NCBI GenBank assembly: GCA_965658355.1
Contig: CBFHRX010000003.1
Location: 31,937-95,936, forward strand
Length of the DNA stretch: 64,000 nucleotides
Direction: 5' to 3'
DNA from: UBA11891 sp965658355
GTDB taxonomy: Bacteria > Bacteroidota > Bacteroidia > Flavobacteriales > Flavobacteriaceae
Position numbers and translations under genes: made by a program. The stretch's first letter is position 1, and every line of letters starts with the position of its first letter. Positions 53,372 through 61,580 of the stretch are shown piece after piece. The notes beneath the pieces were generated by a model. That model saw nothing but the letters and a program-made list of their open reading frames with translations, searched no databases and was not told the origin of the DNA.

Positions 53372-54895
53372 TTAATGTTTAAAGTGACGTATTCCGGTCA
53401 ACACCATTTTCACATTATTATCATTACAAAAATCAATAGAATCTTGGTCCTTGATAGAACCACCAGGTTGAATTACAGATTGGATTCCGGCTTTGTGGGC
53501 AATACTGACACAATCTGGGAATGGGAAAAAGGCATCACTTGCCATAACAGCTGCTGTGAGATCAAATTTAAATTTCTGAGCTTTATCAATAGCCTGTTCC
53601 AATGCATCTACACGAGAGGTTTGTCCTGTCCCAGAGGCCAAAAGCTGTTTGTCTTTCGCCAAAACAATAGTATTGGATTTTGTGTGTTTGCATATTTTGG
53701 CGGCAAATAATAGATCTTCAACTTCTTCAGAGGAAGGGGCTCGTTCCGTTACCGTTTTAAGGTCTATTTCAGCATCTGTATGTGTGTCTTTGTCTTGTAC
53801 TAAATAGCCATTCAAGCAAGTACGTACCGATTGTGTTGCCACCGACCTACTTTTTTGGATGAGTAAAATTCTATTTTTCTTTTGTGTGAGGATCTCTCTT
53901 GCAGCTGGATCAAAGGCAGGGGCAATGACCACTTCGCAGAAAAGAGACTGTATTTCCTCTGCCGTTGCCTTATCGATGGCTCTATTTGCGATTAAGACCC
54001 CTCCAAAAGCAGAAATAGGATCTCCTGCCAGCGCTGCCAAATAGGCTTTTTGTAAGCTGTCTCTTGTCGCTAGTCCGCAGGCATTGTTGTGTTTTAAAAT
54101 AGCAAAAGTTGGCGCGTCATCATAAAACTCTAACATCAGTTGAACAGCCGCATCGATATCAAGTAAATTGTTATACGAAATCTCCTTACCATGGATTTGC
54201 TCTATTATGTCTGATAGAGGACCAAAGAATTGTCCTTTTTGATGAGGGTTTTCTCCGTACCGTAGCGTTTTGGAAGTATGACTGCTAATTTTAAGCAAGC
54301 TACTGTCTTCTGAAAAATAATTAAAGATAGCAGTGTCGTAATGAGAAGAATCAGAAAAGGCTTTTGTAGCAAACGATTTTCGATCCTCCAATGACAGCAA
54401 TCCTTCCTTTTCTATAAGCAGCTGTAAGAGCGAATCGTAATAGTTTTTATGAGAGACACAAACGACATCATTGAAGTTTTTTGCGGCGGCTCTAATAAGT
54501 GCTATTCCACCAATATCAATCTTTTCAATGATTTCTTGTTCGGAGGCACTCGAAGCTACAGTTTCCTCAAAGGGATACAAATCTACTATGACCAAATCTA
54601 TTTGTGGGATTTCAAAGTCAGCGATTTCTTTTTCATCAGAAGCATTTCCCTGGCGGTTTAAAATACCACCAAAAACCTTAGGATGAAGTGTTTTAACTCG
54701 CCCTCCTAATATGGAAGGATAGCCCGTAAGGTCTTCTACAGCTTCTACAGGCACCCCTAATTCTTCTATGAATTTTTGAGTACCTCCGGTAGAATAAAGG
54801 ACTACATTTTGTTGGTGAAGCGTTTTGATAATGGGCTCTAATCCTGTCTTGTCAAAAACAGAAATGAGGGCAGTTTTGATTTTAATTTCCTTCAT
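53372..54895 (-). CDS. purH: Bifunctional AICAR transformylase/IMP cyclohydrolase
   Basis: 507 residues. N-terminal IMP cyclohydrolase with MGS-like fold (SVFDKTGLEPI, YSTGGTQKFI, GGRVKTLHPKVFGG, KIDIGGIALIRAAAKN). C-terminal AICAR transformylase with LRYGENPHQ, ILKHNNACG and the ending SDAFFPFPD..GGSIKDQD. It performs the last two steps of IMP synthesis. It overlaps the upstream GAF gene stop by 4 bases. No purine riboswitch is seen upstream. Confidence 0.96.
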   Translation of the reverse strand: MKEIKIKTALISVFDKTGLEPIIKTLHQQNVVLYSTGGTQKFIEELGVPVEAVEDLTGYPSILGGRVKTLHPKVFGGILNRQGNASDEKEIADFEIPQIDLVIVDLYPFEETVASSASEQEIIEKIDIGGIALIRAAAKNFNDVVCVSHKNYYDSLLQLLIEKEGLLSLEDRKSFATKAFSDSSHYDTAIFNYFSEDSSLLKISSHTSKTLRYGENPHQKGQFFGPLSDIIEQIHGKEISYNNLLDIDAAVQLMLEFYDDAPTFAILKHNNACGLATRDSLQKAYLAALAGDPISAFGGVLIANRAIDKATAEEIQSLFCEVVIAPAFDPAAREILTQKKNRILLIQKSRSVATQSVRTCLNGYLVQDKDTHTDAEIDLKTVTERAPSSEEVEDLLFAAKICKHTKSNTIVLAKDKQLLASGTGQTSRVDALEQAIDKAQKFKFDLTAAVMASDAFFPFPDCVSIAHKAGIQSVIQPGGSIKDQDSIDFCNDNNVKMVLTGIRHFKH

Positions 54896-55374
54896 AATAG
54901 GGTGTATAGGGTATCGGGTATATAGGCAGCAACTTTTTCGTTAACAGCTTCTAACAGTTGTTCATCTTCTTTACTAAACGGATCTAAATGATTAGAATCA
55001 ATATCAATTTGCCCCACATTAATTCCATTGATAAACAAGGGAACGACCAATTCAGATTTAACATGAAGGTCACAAGCGATATAGTTGTCTTGCTCTTGAA
55101 CATTTGGAACCATAAAATTTTGATTGCTTTCGGCAACTTGACCACAAATTCCTTTTCCAAAAGGAATTTCAGTATGCTCTGTCGGAATCCCAGAAAAGGA
55201 TTCTAAATGCAATGTTCGTGTTCTGTGGTTGGCAAAATAAAAACCGACCCAGTTGAAATGGGGAATAGCTTTTTGCAATAGTTCACAAACAGCTGTCAAT
55301 GTATTTTTCCATTCAGATTTTGGTCTTGTTAAGACCGTGTCTACTTCTTTTAGAATAGGCTTGTGAGCGTTCAC
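54892..55374 (-). CDS. GAF-domain protein, free methionine-(R)-sulfoxide reductase-like
   Basis: 160 residues, a single GAF domain beginning at a GTG start. WVGFYF, IPFGKGICGQV and DNYIACDLHVKSELVVPLFI match the fRMsr (MsrC/YebR) subfamily, with Cys77 and Cys101 at the two later cysteine positions. The earlier resolving cysteine of E. coli MsrC is not seen (the segment reads GIPTEHTEIPFG). It may reduce free methionine sulfoxide. It overlaps purH by 4 bases. TATTTTTG, a -7 match, lies upstream on this strand (55395-55388). Confidence 0.78.
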   Translation of the reverse strand: MNAHKPILKEVDTVLTRPKSEWKNTLTAVCELLQKAIPHFNWVGFYFANHRTRTLHLESFSGIPTEHTEIPFGKGICGQVAESNQNFMVPNVQEQDNYIACDLHVKSELVVPLFINGINVGQIDIDSNHLDPFSKEDEQLLEAVNEKVAAYIPDTLYTLL

Positions 55375-55455
55375 GAGTTAATTTTTTCAAAAATATTAAA
55401 AACCCTAGTGCTTGGCTTTGGAAATGGTAATATTTTTGAACAATAAAATAAACGA

Positions 55456-56148
55456 ATGCAACAAAATTTCACCATACAAGGAATGACCTGTGGTAATTGT
55501 AAAAAAGGGGTCATTGCATCACTCAGTTCTTTGGATTCCGTACAAGAGGTTCGTGTCGATTTGGAAAGTGGTTTTACCCAGTTGAATACGGCAGAAGAAA
55601 TTGAACTATCGGAAGTGCAAAATATACTGGGTAAGAAATACAAAGTAGTGTCGGATCAACCTCCAAAAGCGTCTCAGCTAAGCGAGTTGTTTCCCTTGTT
55701 TTTGATTTTGTCTTATGTTCTAGCAGCGGCCCTTTTTCTGTCAAAAGACAATTTTACGGCTGCGACTATTATGGCGCACTATATGGGTGTGTTTTTTATC
55801 GTTTTTGGCTTTTTTAAACTACTGGATTACAAAGGTTTTCCAGCTTCTTTTGCTCAATATGACCCCTTGGCAAAGCGCAGTCGTTTTTACGGGCAAATTT
55901 ATCCTTTCATCGAAACAGCATTGGGGATATGTTTCCTATTTCAATATGAAGTGCCTTTGGTGCTTTGGCTTACGATACTTCTATTAGGGATGACCACAGT
56001 AGGAGTCATTCAAAGTTTGGTTTACAAAAGGCAAATTAGCTGTGCTTGTTTAGGCACTGTATTAAAACTCCCTATGACACAGGCTACTCTAGTAGAAAAT
56101 GGCATCATGATTGTGATGGCTATAGCGATGTTGTTGGGGGCTTCCTAA
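55456..56148 (+). CDS. Heavy-metal-associated domain fused to MauE-like membrane domain
   Basis: 230 residues. An N-terminal HMA domain (1-70) has the metal site GMTCGNC (C12, C15). A MauE/DoxX-like four-helix membrane domain follows (about 78-228) with a Cys-x-Cys (C196, C198) in ISCACLG before the last helix. Soluble HMA domains carry copper(I) or other soft metals; MauE-type domains can pass reducing power across the membrane. It is likely a metal or thiol relay at the inner membrane (inference). A -7 match TATTTTTG lies at 55431-55438. Confidence 0.8.
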   Translation: MQQNFTIQGMTCGNCKKGVIASLSSLDSVQEVRVDLESGFTQLNTAEEIELSEVQNILGKKYKVVSDQPPKASQLSELFPLFLILSYVLAAALFLSKDNFTAATIMAHYMGVFFIVFGFFKLLDYKGFPASFAQYDPLAKRSRFYGQIYPFIETALGICFLFQYEVPLVLWLTILLLGMTTVGVIQSLVYKRQISCACLGTVLKLPMTQATLVENGIMIVMAIAMLLGAS

Positions 56149-56567
56149 CGAAGACGTAGCTGGTGAATTGTATCCCCTTGAACTCGAAAACGACTTTGTT
56201 CGAATGTCGGTGGACCCAAACGCCCCATCACATTATTCGAAAACCCATACTGTTCCTTGGGGATTCCGATTAGATTGGTGTCTATTTTAGCATTGTTATT
56301 GGCGTCGTGAAAAGCTTTGATAGCATAATATCCGGGAGGTAAATCTTCAAATATGATCGCCGTGTTATGCGTAGAGACCGCGACTTTTTTTATATAGTGC
56401 TTGGGGCTTTTTTCAGCATCATAATTTTCTTGAGAATCATAAAGAGCTAAAAGAATTTGTCCTTTTGGAATTTTGATGTTTTCAACTTGAATAGTGAGCT
56501 TAAATTGCCCCAGACAAGCGCATAGTGGAAGAAAAATCAAAAAGTAGCAGAGCCCTTTTTTGGTCAT
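56145..56567 (-). CDS. DUF2141 domain-containing secreted protein
   Basis: 140 residues with a signal peptide (MTKKGLCYFLIFLPLCACLGQ) and a DUF2141 beta-sandwich: ILLALYDSQENY, FEDLPPGYYAIKAFHDANNNAKIDTN and GIPKEQYGFSNN are typical. Function unknown; extracytoplasmic. A frame from 56600 would start inside the groL terminator hairpin, so ATG 56567 is chosen. It converges with the HMA-MauE gene with a 4-base overlap of stop regions. Confidence 0.85.
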   Translation of the reverse strand: MTKKGLCYFLIFLPLCACLGQFKLTIQVENIKIPKGQILLALYDSQENYDAEKSPKHYIKKVAVSTHNTAIIFEDLPPGYYAIKAFHDANNNAKIDTNLIGIPKEQYGFSNNVMGRLGPPTFEQSRFRVQGDTIHQLRLR

Positions 56568-56589
56568 TATTTTTTTATAAATATAAAAA

Positions 56590-56614
56590 AACCTGCTCAT
56601 TGAGCAGGTTTTTA
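56590..56614 (-). terminator. groL terminator
   Basis: AACCTGCTC (56590-56598) and GAGCAGGTT (56602-56610), 3-base loop, flanked by A-run and T-run, so it may work both ways. It sits just after the groL stop. Confidence 0.88.
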
Positions 56615-56636
56615 AACATTCTTATGTTGTATGATT

Positions 56637-58271
56637 TTACATCATTCCGGGCATTCCGCCACCGGCACCCATAGGGGGCATTGGTGGGGCATCCTCTTTT
56701 ATGTCTACAAGTGCACACTCGGTTGTGAGAATCATACCGGCTACAGAGGCTGCATTTTCAAGTGCAACACGTGTTACCTTCTTAGGATCTATAATTCCCG
56801 CTTTAAGCATGTCTACATAGGTTCCATCCTTGGCATTATACCCGTGGTTGGCTTTTCCTTCGAGTACTTTAGAAACAACTACAGAACCTTCACCACCTGA
56901 ATTTTCTACGATGGTTCTAAGAGGAGCTTCTATTGCTTTTTGGATGATTTGAACTCCTGTTTGCTCATCGGCAGTTTCGCCTTTGAGAGATTCTAATGAT
57001 TTTTTAGAATTCAGAAGGGCTACTCCACCACCCGCAACGATTCCTTCTTCAATAGCTGCTCGCGTAGCGTGAAGCGCATCGTCTACACGGTCTTTTTTCT
57101 CTTTCATCTCTACTTCAGAGGGGGCTCCAACATACAATACTGCAACTCCACCTGCTAATTTGGCCAAACGCTCCTGTAGTTTCTCTTTGTCATAATCAGA
57201 AGTAGACGCTTCTATTTGTGCTTTGATTTGCGCAACCCGTGCTTCGATATTAGCAGCTTCACCACTCCCGTTTACAACAGTCGTATTGTCTTTATCTATG
57301 GCTACTTTCTCTGCAGTGCCTAGCATGTCGAGGGTTACATTTTCCAGTGTAAATCCACGCTCTTCAGAAATTACAGTACCACCTGTAAGAATGGCAATAT
57401 CTTCTAACATCGCTTTTCTTCTGTCTCCAAAGCCTGGCGCTTTTACCGCTGCAATCTTAAGAGAACCTCTGAGCTTGTTTACGACTAAAGTTGCAAGGGC
57501 TTCACCGTCTACATCTTCGGCAATAATCAACAAAGGCTTTCCGGATTGTGCCACGGGCTCAAGTACCGCTAATAAATCTTTCATTACTGAAATCTTCTTG
57601 TCGTATAGCAAGATGTAGGGAGCTTCTAAATCAGCTTCCATTTTTTCAGAGTTTGTGACAAAATAGGGAGATAAGTATCCTCTGTCAAACTGCATACCTT
57701 CAACTACATCTACATAAGTATCTGTTCCTTTTGCTTCTTCTACTGTGATGACACCTTCTTTACCTACCTTATCAAAAGCTTCGGTAATCAACCCTCCTAT
57801 AGTACTGTCATTATTGGCTGAAATACTAGCCACTTGATTGATTTTCTCAGAAGAACTTCCGATTTCTTCAGACTGTTCTCCAAGGTTGCTAACGATTGTC
57901 TCAACGGCTTTGTCAATCCCTTTCTTAAGGTCAAGTGGATTGGCACCTGCTGCGACATTTTTTAGACCGTCTTTGACAATTGCTTGCGCTAAAATAGTCG
58001 CAGTAGTAGTTCCGTCCCCTGCAAGGTCATTGGTTTTAGAAGCCACTTCTTTGACCATCTGAGCACCCATGTTTTCGAGGGCATCTTCAAGTTCAATTTC
58101 TTTTGCGACACTCACCCCATCTTTTGTTACTTGTGGGGCTCCAAATGATTTCCCTATTATTACGTTTCTCCCTTTAGGTCCGAGAGTTACTTTTACCGCA
58201 TTTGCTAAGGCGTCTACGCCTCTTTTGATGCCGTCTCTAGCATCGATATCAAATTCTATTTTCTTTGCCAT
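56637..58271 (-). CDS. groL: Chaperonin GroEL (60 kDa)
   Basis: 544 residues, full length. KVTLGPKGRNV, DGTTTATILAQAI, the GDRRKAMLEDIA apical stretch, AAIEEGIVAGGGVALL and a C-terminal Met/Gly tail (PPMGAGGGMPGMM) are diagnostic. It forms the double-ring folding chamber with GroES. It follows groES by 18 bases, with a terminator right after the stop. Confidence 0.98.
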   Translation of the reverse strand: MAKKIEFDIDARDGIKRGVDALANAVKVTLGPKGRNVIIGKSFGAPQVTKDGVSVAKEIELEDALENMGAQMVKEVASKTNDLAGDGTTTATILAQAIVKDGLKNVAAGANPLDLKKGIDKAVETIVSNLGEQSEEIGSSSEKINQVASISANNDSTIGGLITEAFDKVGKEGVITVEEAKGTDTYVDVVEGMQFDRGYLSPYFVTNSEKMEADLEAPYILLYDKKISVMKDLLAVLEPVAQSGKPLLIIAEDVDGEALATLVVNKLRGSLKIAAVKAPGFGDRRKAMLEDIAILTGGTVISEERGFTLENVTLDMLGTAEKVAIDKDNTTVVNGSGEAANIEARVAQIKAQIEASTSDYDKEKLQERLAKLAGGVAVLYVGAPSEVEMKEKKDRVDDALHATRAAIEEGIVAGGGVALLNSKKSLESLKGETADEQTGVQIIQKAIEAPLRTIVENSGGEGSVVVSKVLEGKANHGYNAKDGTYVDMLKAGIIDPKKVTRVALENAASVAGMILTTECALVDIKEDAPPMPPMGAGGGMPGMM

Positions 58272-58289
58272 GATTTAATTTTTTATGAA

Positions 58290-58559
58290 TTATACAATTG
58301 CAAGTAGATCGTTTTCTTTCATGATGAGGTAATCATTACCGTCATGCTGTAATTCAGTTCCTGCATATTTACCATACAACACCTGATCTCCCACCTTTAC
58401 GGTAATAGGGTTTTCTTTTGTTCCAGGTCCTACAGCTACTACAGTTCCTTTTTGTGGCTTTTCTTTAGCAGTATCAGGAATAATGATTCCCGAAGAAGTC
58501 GTTGTTTCTGCTGCCGCTGGCTCTACCAGTACTCGGTCAGCTAGAGGTTTGATATTCAT
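58290..58559 (-). CDS. groES: Co-chaperonin GroES (10 kDa)
   Basis: 89 residues, close to the usual 90-97. KPLADRVLVEPAAAETTTSSGIIIPDTAKEKPQKGTVVAVGPG (read as one region) contains the mobile loop, and GDQVLYGKYAGTEL is the roof/base signature. It caps the GroEL ring. It is the first gene of groES-groL; neither a CIRCE element nor a consensus promoter is seen in the 77 bases before it. Confidence 0.97.
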   Translation of the reverse strand: MNIKPLADRVLVEPAAAETTTSSGIIIPDTAKEKPQKGTVVAVGPGTKENPITVKVGDQVLYGKYAGTELQHDGNDYLIMKENDLLAIV

Positions 58560-58636
58560 GATTTTTATTTTTTTGTTTGATTGGTTTAAGGCACAAACTA
58601 TGCCACATGGGAATTTGAGAAATTTTACAAAAAAAA

Positions 58637-58668
58637 ATGCCAGACTGTCAGGCGTCTGGCATTTTTAT
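58637..58668 (-). terminator. secG terminator
   Basis: ATGCCAGAC (58637-58645) and GTCTGGCAT (58654-58662) with an 8-base loop; A-run on the left gives a U-tract on the minus-strand transcript. It separates secG from groES. Confidence 0.88.
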
Positions 58669-58673
58669 ATTGT

Positions 58674-59015
58674 CTAATTGTCTTGAGGTTCGGGTTCCTC
58701 AGGAATTGCATCGGGCAATGCCTGCGGTATTGTTTGTTGAACCGCATTGTCATCAATCAATCTGGAATCAGAAGCAGTGGTGCCCCCGGGAAGAGCCATA
58801 TTGGATAATAAGATTAAGGCGACCAATAGAGAAGCAAGTACCCAAGTACTCCTATCAAGAAAGTCTGTGGTTTTTTGAACACCTCCTAATTGTTGGCCAC
58901 CACCACCGAATGAGGAAGAAAGTCCGCCTCCTTTAGGGTTTTGAACCATTACTACGAGAACGAGTAAAAAGCAAACTAATATAATGAGGGCAATAAAGAT
59001 GGTAAATGTGCTCAT
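58674..59015 (-). CDS. secG: Preprotein translocase subunit SecG
   Basis: 113 residues. Two membrane helices flank the conserved VMVQNPKGGGLSSSFGG loop and a following DFLDRSTWVLASLL segment. It assists SecYEG protein export. The C-terminal tail is acidic and proline-rich (AIPEEPEPQDN). It is the last gene of the miaB-led run, with a terminator immediately downstream. Confidence 0.94.
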   Translation of the reverse strand: MSTFTIFIALIILVCFLLVLVVMVQNPKGGGLSSSFGGGGQQLGGVQKTTDFLDRSTWVLASLLVALILLSNMALPGGTTASDSRLIDDNAVQQTIPQALPDAIPEEPEPQDN

Positions 59016-59019
59016 AAGC

Positions 59020-59778
59020 TTATTTTTTAGCCTGTTGTAGGCGTTTTATTTCATCAATCTGGTTGGCAAAGAAACTATTTTTTTCTGGATATTTCAAGCT
59101 TAGTATTTTATAGGCTTGCAAAGCTTTATTGTATTTGTTTTGTTGGACTAAAATTTTAGCCAAGGTTTCGGTCATTAATTCTTCTTTCACAAATTCTTGT
59201 TGGGCTGCTAGGTCAACACTTTTCTCTTCACTTGCTTTTTTGTCTGGAGTGTTAATCTTGGGGCTGCTGTCGATAAAGGCATCTATTATTTCCCATTTAT
59301 TTTGGGCCTTTGAAGGATTTTTTTCAGGCGTCTTAGGAGCCTCAGGTGCATGATCTAGCCATTCTAAAAAAGAGCGACTTTCAAAATCACGTACAACAGG
59401 CTTCCTTTTTTTGGAGTGAGGCTTTGCTTTTTTAGCAGCTGCATTAGGTATCCGTACTTTTACAGCAGAAGATTTTTCCTCAGTAGGGGACTCCTGCTTT
59501 TCAATAGAAGCTGTTTTTTTGTTTTCACTGGATTCTGGAGCACTTCTCGTTTCTTCCATCCAATCTTTAAATGCAGCCCTATTATAGGTAAGGATAGCAG
59601 CTCGCTCAACAATTCTTTCAGCCTCTATTTTTTTTTGCGCTTTTGCTGCCTTGGCTAAATATATCCAGGGCGTAGGAAAGTAAGGATAATCCTTCGTTAG
59701 TTGTTCCAGAGCCTGATAGTATTCGGAACTCTTAGGGTCGAAGTTTTGGATGATATTTTTGAATTCAAGACTTACCAT
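59020..59778 (-). CDS. TPR-like cytoplasmic protein, hypothetical
   Basis: 252 residues, highly charged, no signal peptide. The N-terminal part (DPKSSEYYQALEQLTKDYPYFPTPWIYLAKAAK) and the C-terminal part (LAKILVQQNKYNKALQAYKILSLKYPEK) read as single TPR units, joined by a low-complexity Lys/Glu/Pro linker (about 95-185). Such proteins sit between lptE and secG in flavobacteria; the function is not known. It overlaps lptE by 7 bases. Confidence 0.78.
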   Translation of the reverse strand: MVSLEFKNIIQNFDPKSSEYYQALEQLTKDYPYFPTPWIYLAKAAKAQKKIEAERIVERAAILTYNRAAFKDWMEETRSAPESSENKKTASIEKQESPTEEKSSAVKVRIPNAAAKKAKPHSKKRKPVVRDFESRSFLEWLDHAPEAPKTPEKNPSKAQNKWEIIDAFIDSSPKINTPDKKASEEKSVDLAAQQEFVKEELMTETLAKILVQQNKYNKALQAYKILSLKYPEKNSFFANQIDEIKRLQQAKK

Positions 59779-60314
59779 TTTGCCAGTGTATCATTGAATA
59801 TATCTTGTGTTATTCGCTCGAAAATTTCCTTTAAAGCAGCATCTCGGACATCATAGACTTGCTGTTCTGCAGGAAAGTCATAGAAAAATGAATAACTTTT
59901 TTCCAGGTCGTCTTCCTCTTTCTTTGTATTGAAATAACGAAGTTTAACACTCATTTTTAATCTATTTTGAGCCGCTTTTATATCTGCTGTTGCTGCCATA
60001 GGGGTCACGCTGTATTCAGTAATCTCTCCTTCGTATATCAGATCACCATCAGTATTTACCAAAGATAAATTTGTTTGGTTCAGGAGGAGGTCTTGAAGGG
60101 CTAAAGTAAAGTCTCTGTCAAGCCCGGGTTCAACAGTAGAGCCAGGACGATTCCCTGCTTGGTTTTCAAAATAGTTTACCTGAAAGGTTTCTGTGCCAGG
60201 AGGGATTGAAGCTCCCGTAAAGGAATAGATTCCACACTGAGACAGCAATCCGCCGAGTAGAACAAAAGAGAGATATCTCCAAAATAGATGCTTGTATTTA
60301 ATCTTCCTCTTCAT
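59772..60314 (-). CDS. lptE: LptE family LPS-assembly lipoprotein
   Basis: 180 residues with a lipoprotein signal (lipobox LLSQC, Cys27) and mature start GIYSFTGASIPPG, the hallmark of Bacteroidetes LptE proteins. LptE plugs the LptD barrel at the outer membrane for lipopolysaccharide insertion. It overlaps the upstream regulator by 17 bases and the TPR gene by 7. lptC is encoded separately at 29515. Confidence 0.88.
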   Translation of the reverse strand: MKRKIKYKHLFWRYLSFVLLGGLLSQCGIYSFTGASIPPGTETFQVNYFENQAGNRPGSTVEPGLDRDFTLALQDLLLNQTNLSLVNTDGDLIYEGEITEYSVTPMAATADIKAAQNRLKMSVKLRYFNTKKEEDDLEKSYSFFYDFPAEQQVYDVRDAALKEIFERITQDIFNDTLAKW

Positions 60315-61572
60315 TCAAGTCGTATTGTTTTATTTTACGATAGAGTGTTCTTTCAGAGATTCCCAATTCGTCCGCTGCTTTTTTTCTTCGTCCATTGCTT
60401 CTTTCTAGTGCCAGTCGAATCATTTCTATTTCTTTTTCTTGTAAAGAAAGAGGTTCTTCTTCTTCAACGGTTTCTACAAATTGGTATTTGTCTTCTATTT
60501 TAGAAGGACTTATTTCTACTGATTGTGGTGCAGGAGTACTTGCTTGCAGGGCTTTGTGGGCTTCTGCAGTAGGGGGCTCCTCTTTGTCTCCGTATATTTT
60601 ATTAATCAAGGACTTATTTCGTTCCTTAAATTGAGGTTGCTCGTCTGTTTCTAAAAGATCCAATGTAAGCTGTTTTAAATCATTCAGATCAGATTTCATG
60701 TCGAACAACACTTTATAGAGAATCTCGCGCTCAGAACTAAAATCACTTTTTGTTTCTTCAGAATTCACCAAGGCAGGTAATTGGGCTGCATTATCCGGCA
60801 GATAGCGTCTGAGAATATCGGGCCCCACACTTCGGTCTTTTTCAAGTACTGACATCTGCTCGGCTATGTTGCGCAGTTGTCGAATGTTACCACTCCATCG
60901 GAACTGACTCAATACGAGTTGTGCATTTTCGTCCAATCGCAAGGGAGGCATGCGGTATTTTTCGGCAAAATCAGCAGCAAATTTTCGAAATAAAAGGTGA
61001 ATGTCTTCCTTTCGCTCCCTTAGAGGGGGGATTGCAATTTCTACTGTACTGAGACGGTAGTAGAGATCTTCTCGAAATTTATTTTTCTGTATGGCTTCAG
61101 CCATCTTCACATTAGTAGCCGCAACAATGCGAACGTTTGTCTTTTGGACTTTAGAAGAACCTACTTTAAAAAATTCTCCATTTTCAAGAACCCGTAAGAG
61201 TCTGACTTGGGTCGGTAGGGGAAGTTCCCCTACTTCGTCTAAAAAAATAGTACCGCCGTCGGCTTCTTCAAAATAGCCACTTCGCGTGCTTGTAGCTCCT
61301 GTAAAAGCTCCTTTTTCATGTCCAAAAAGTTCACTGTCTATGGTGCCCTCTGGGATGGCGCCACAGTTTACTGCAATGTACTTAGCGTGTTTACGGGCCG
61401 AATATTGATGGATGATTTTAGGGATGTTTTCCTTCCCTACACCACTTTCACCAGTCACTAAGACAGAGATTTCAGTAGGGGCTACTCGGAGGGATTTTTC
61501 CAAGGCATGATTGAGCCCAGGATGGTTTCCTATAATTCCGAATCGCTGCTTTAGTTGTTGAAGACTATCCAT
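60298..61572 (-). CDS. Sigma-54-dependent activator (AAA+), no receiver domain
   Basis: 424 residues. The AAA+ domain starts almost at the N-terminus: Walker A GESGVGKE (41-48), GAFTGA (88-93, sigma-54 contact), Walker B GGTIFLDE (106-113), RLSTVEIAIPPLRERKEDI. A Fis-type HTH is at the C-terminus (NGRRKKAADELGISERTLYRKI). No response-regulator, GAF or PAS input domain is present; a low-complexity linker of about 130 residues lies before the HTH. ATG 61572 is preferred to TTG 61584. It lies between miaB and lptE. Confidence 0.93.
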   Translation of the reverse strand: MDSLQQLKQRFGIIGNHPGLNHALEKSLRVAPTEISVLVTGESGVGKENIPKIIHQYSARKHAKYIAVNCGAIPEGTIDSELFGHEKGAFTGATSTRSGYFEEADGGTIFLDEVGELPLPTQVRLLRVLENGEFFKVGSSKVQKTNVRIVAATNVKMAEAIQKNKFREDLYYRLSTVEIAIPPLRERKEDIHLLFRKFAADFAEKYRMPPLRLDENAQLVLSQFRWSGNIRQLRNIAEQMSVLEKDRSVGPDILRRYLPDNAAQLPALVNSEETKSDFSSEREILYKVLFDMKSDLNDLKQLTLDLLETDEQPQFKERNKSLINKIYGDKEEPPTAEAHKALQASTPAPQSVEISPSKIEDKYQFVETVEEEEPLSLQEKEIEMIRLALERSNGRRKKAADELGISERTLYRKIKQYDLNEEED

Positions 61573-61580
61573 ACTGTTCC

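Noticed and set aside
53372..55455. Riboswitch upstream of purH
   Set aside because: purH overlaps the upstream GAF gene, leaving no leader, and the 81-base gap before that gene is AT-rich with no recognisable aptamer.
56568..56600. Upstream ATG of the DUF2141 gene
   Set aside because: It lies inside the groL terminator hairpin and would put charged residues before a good signal peptide.
58560..58636. CIRCE element before groES
   Set aside because: No TTAGCACTC-N9-GAGTGCTAA-like inverted repeat is visible in the interval.
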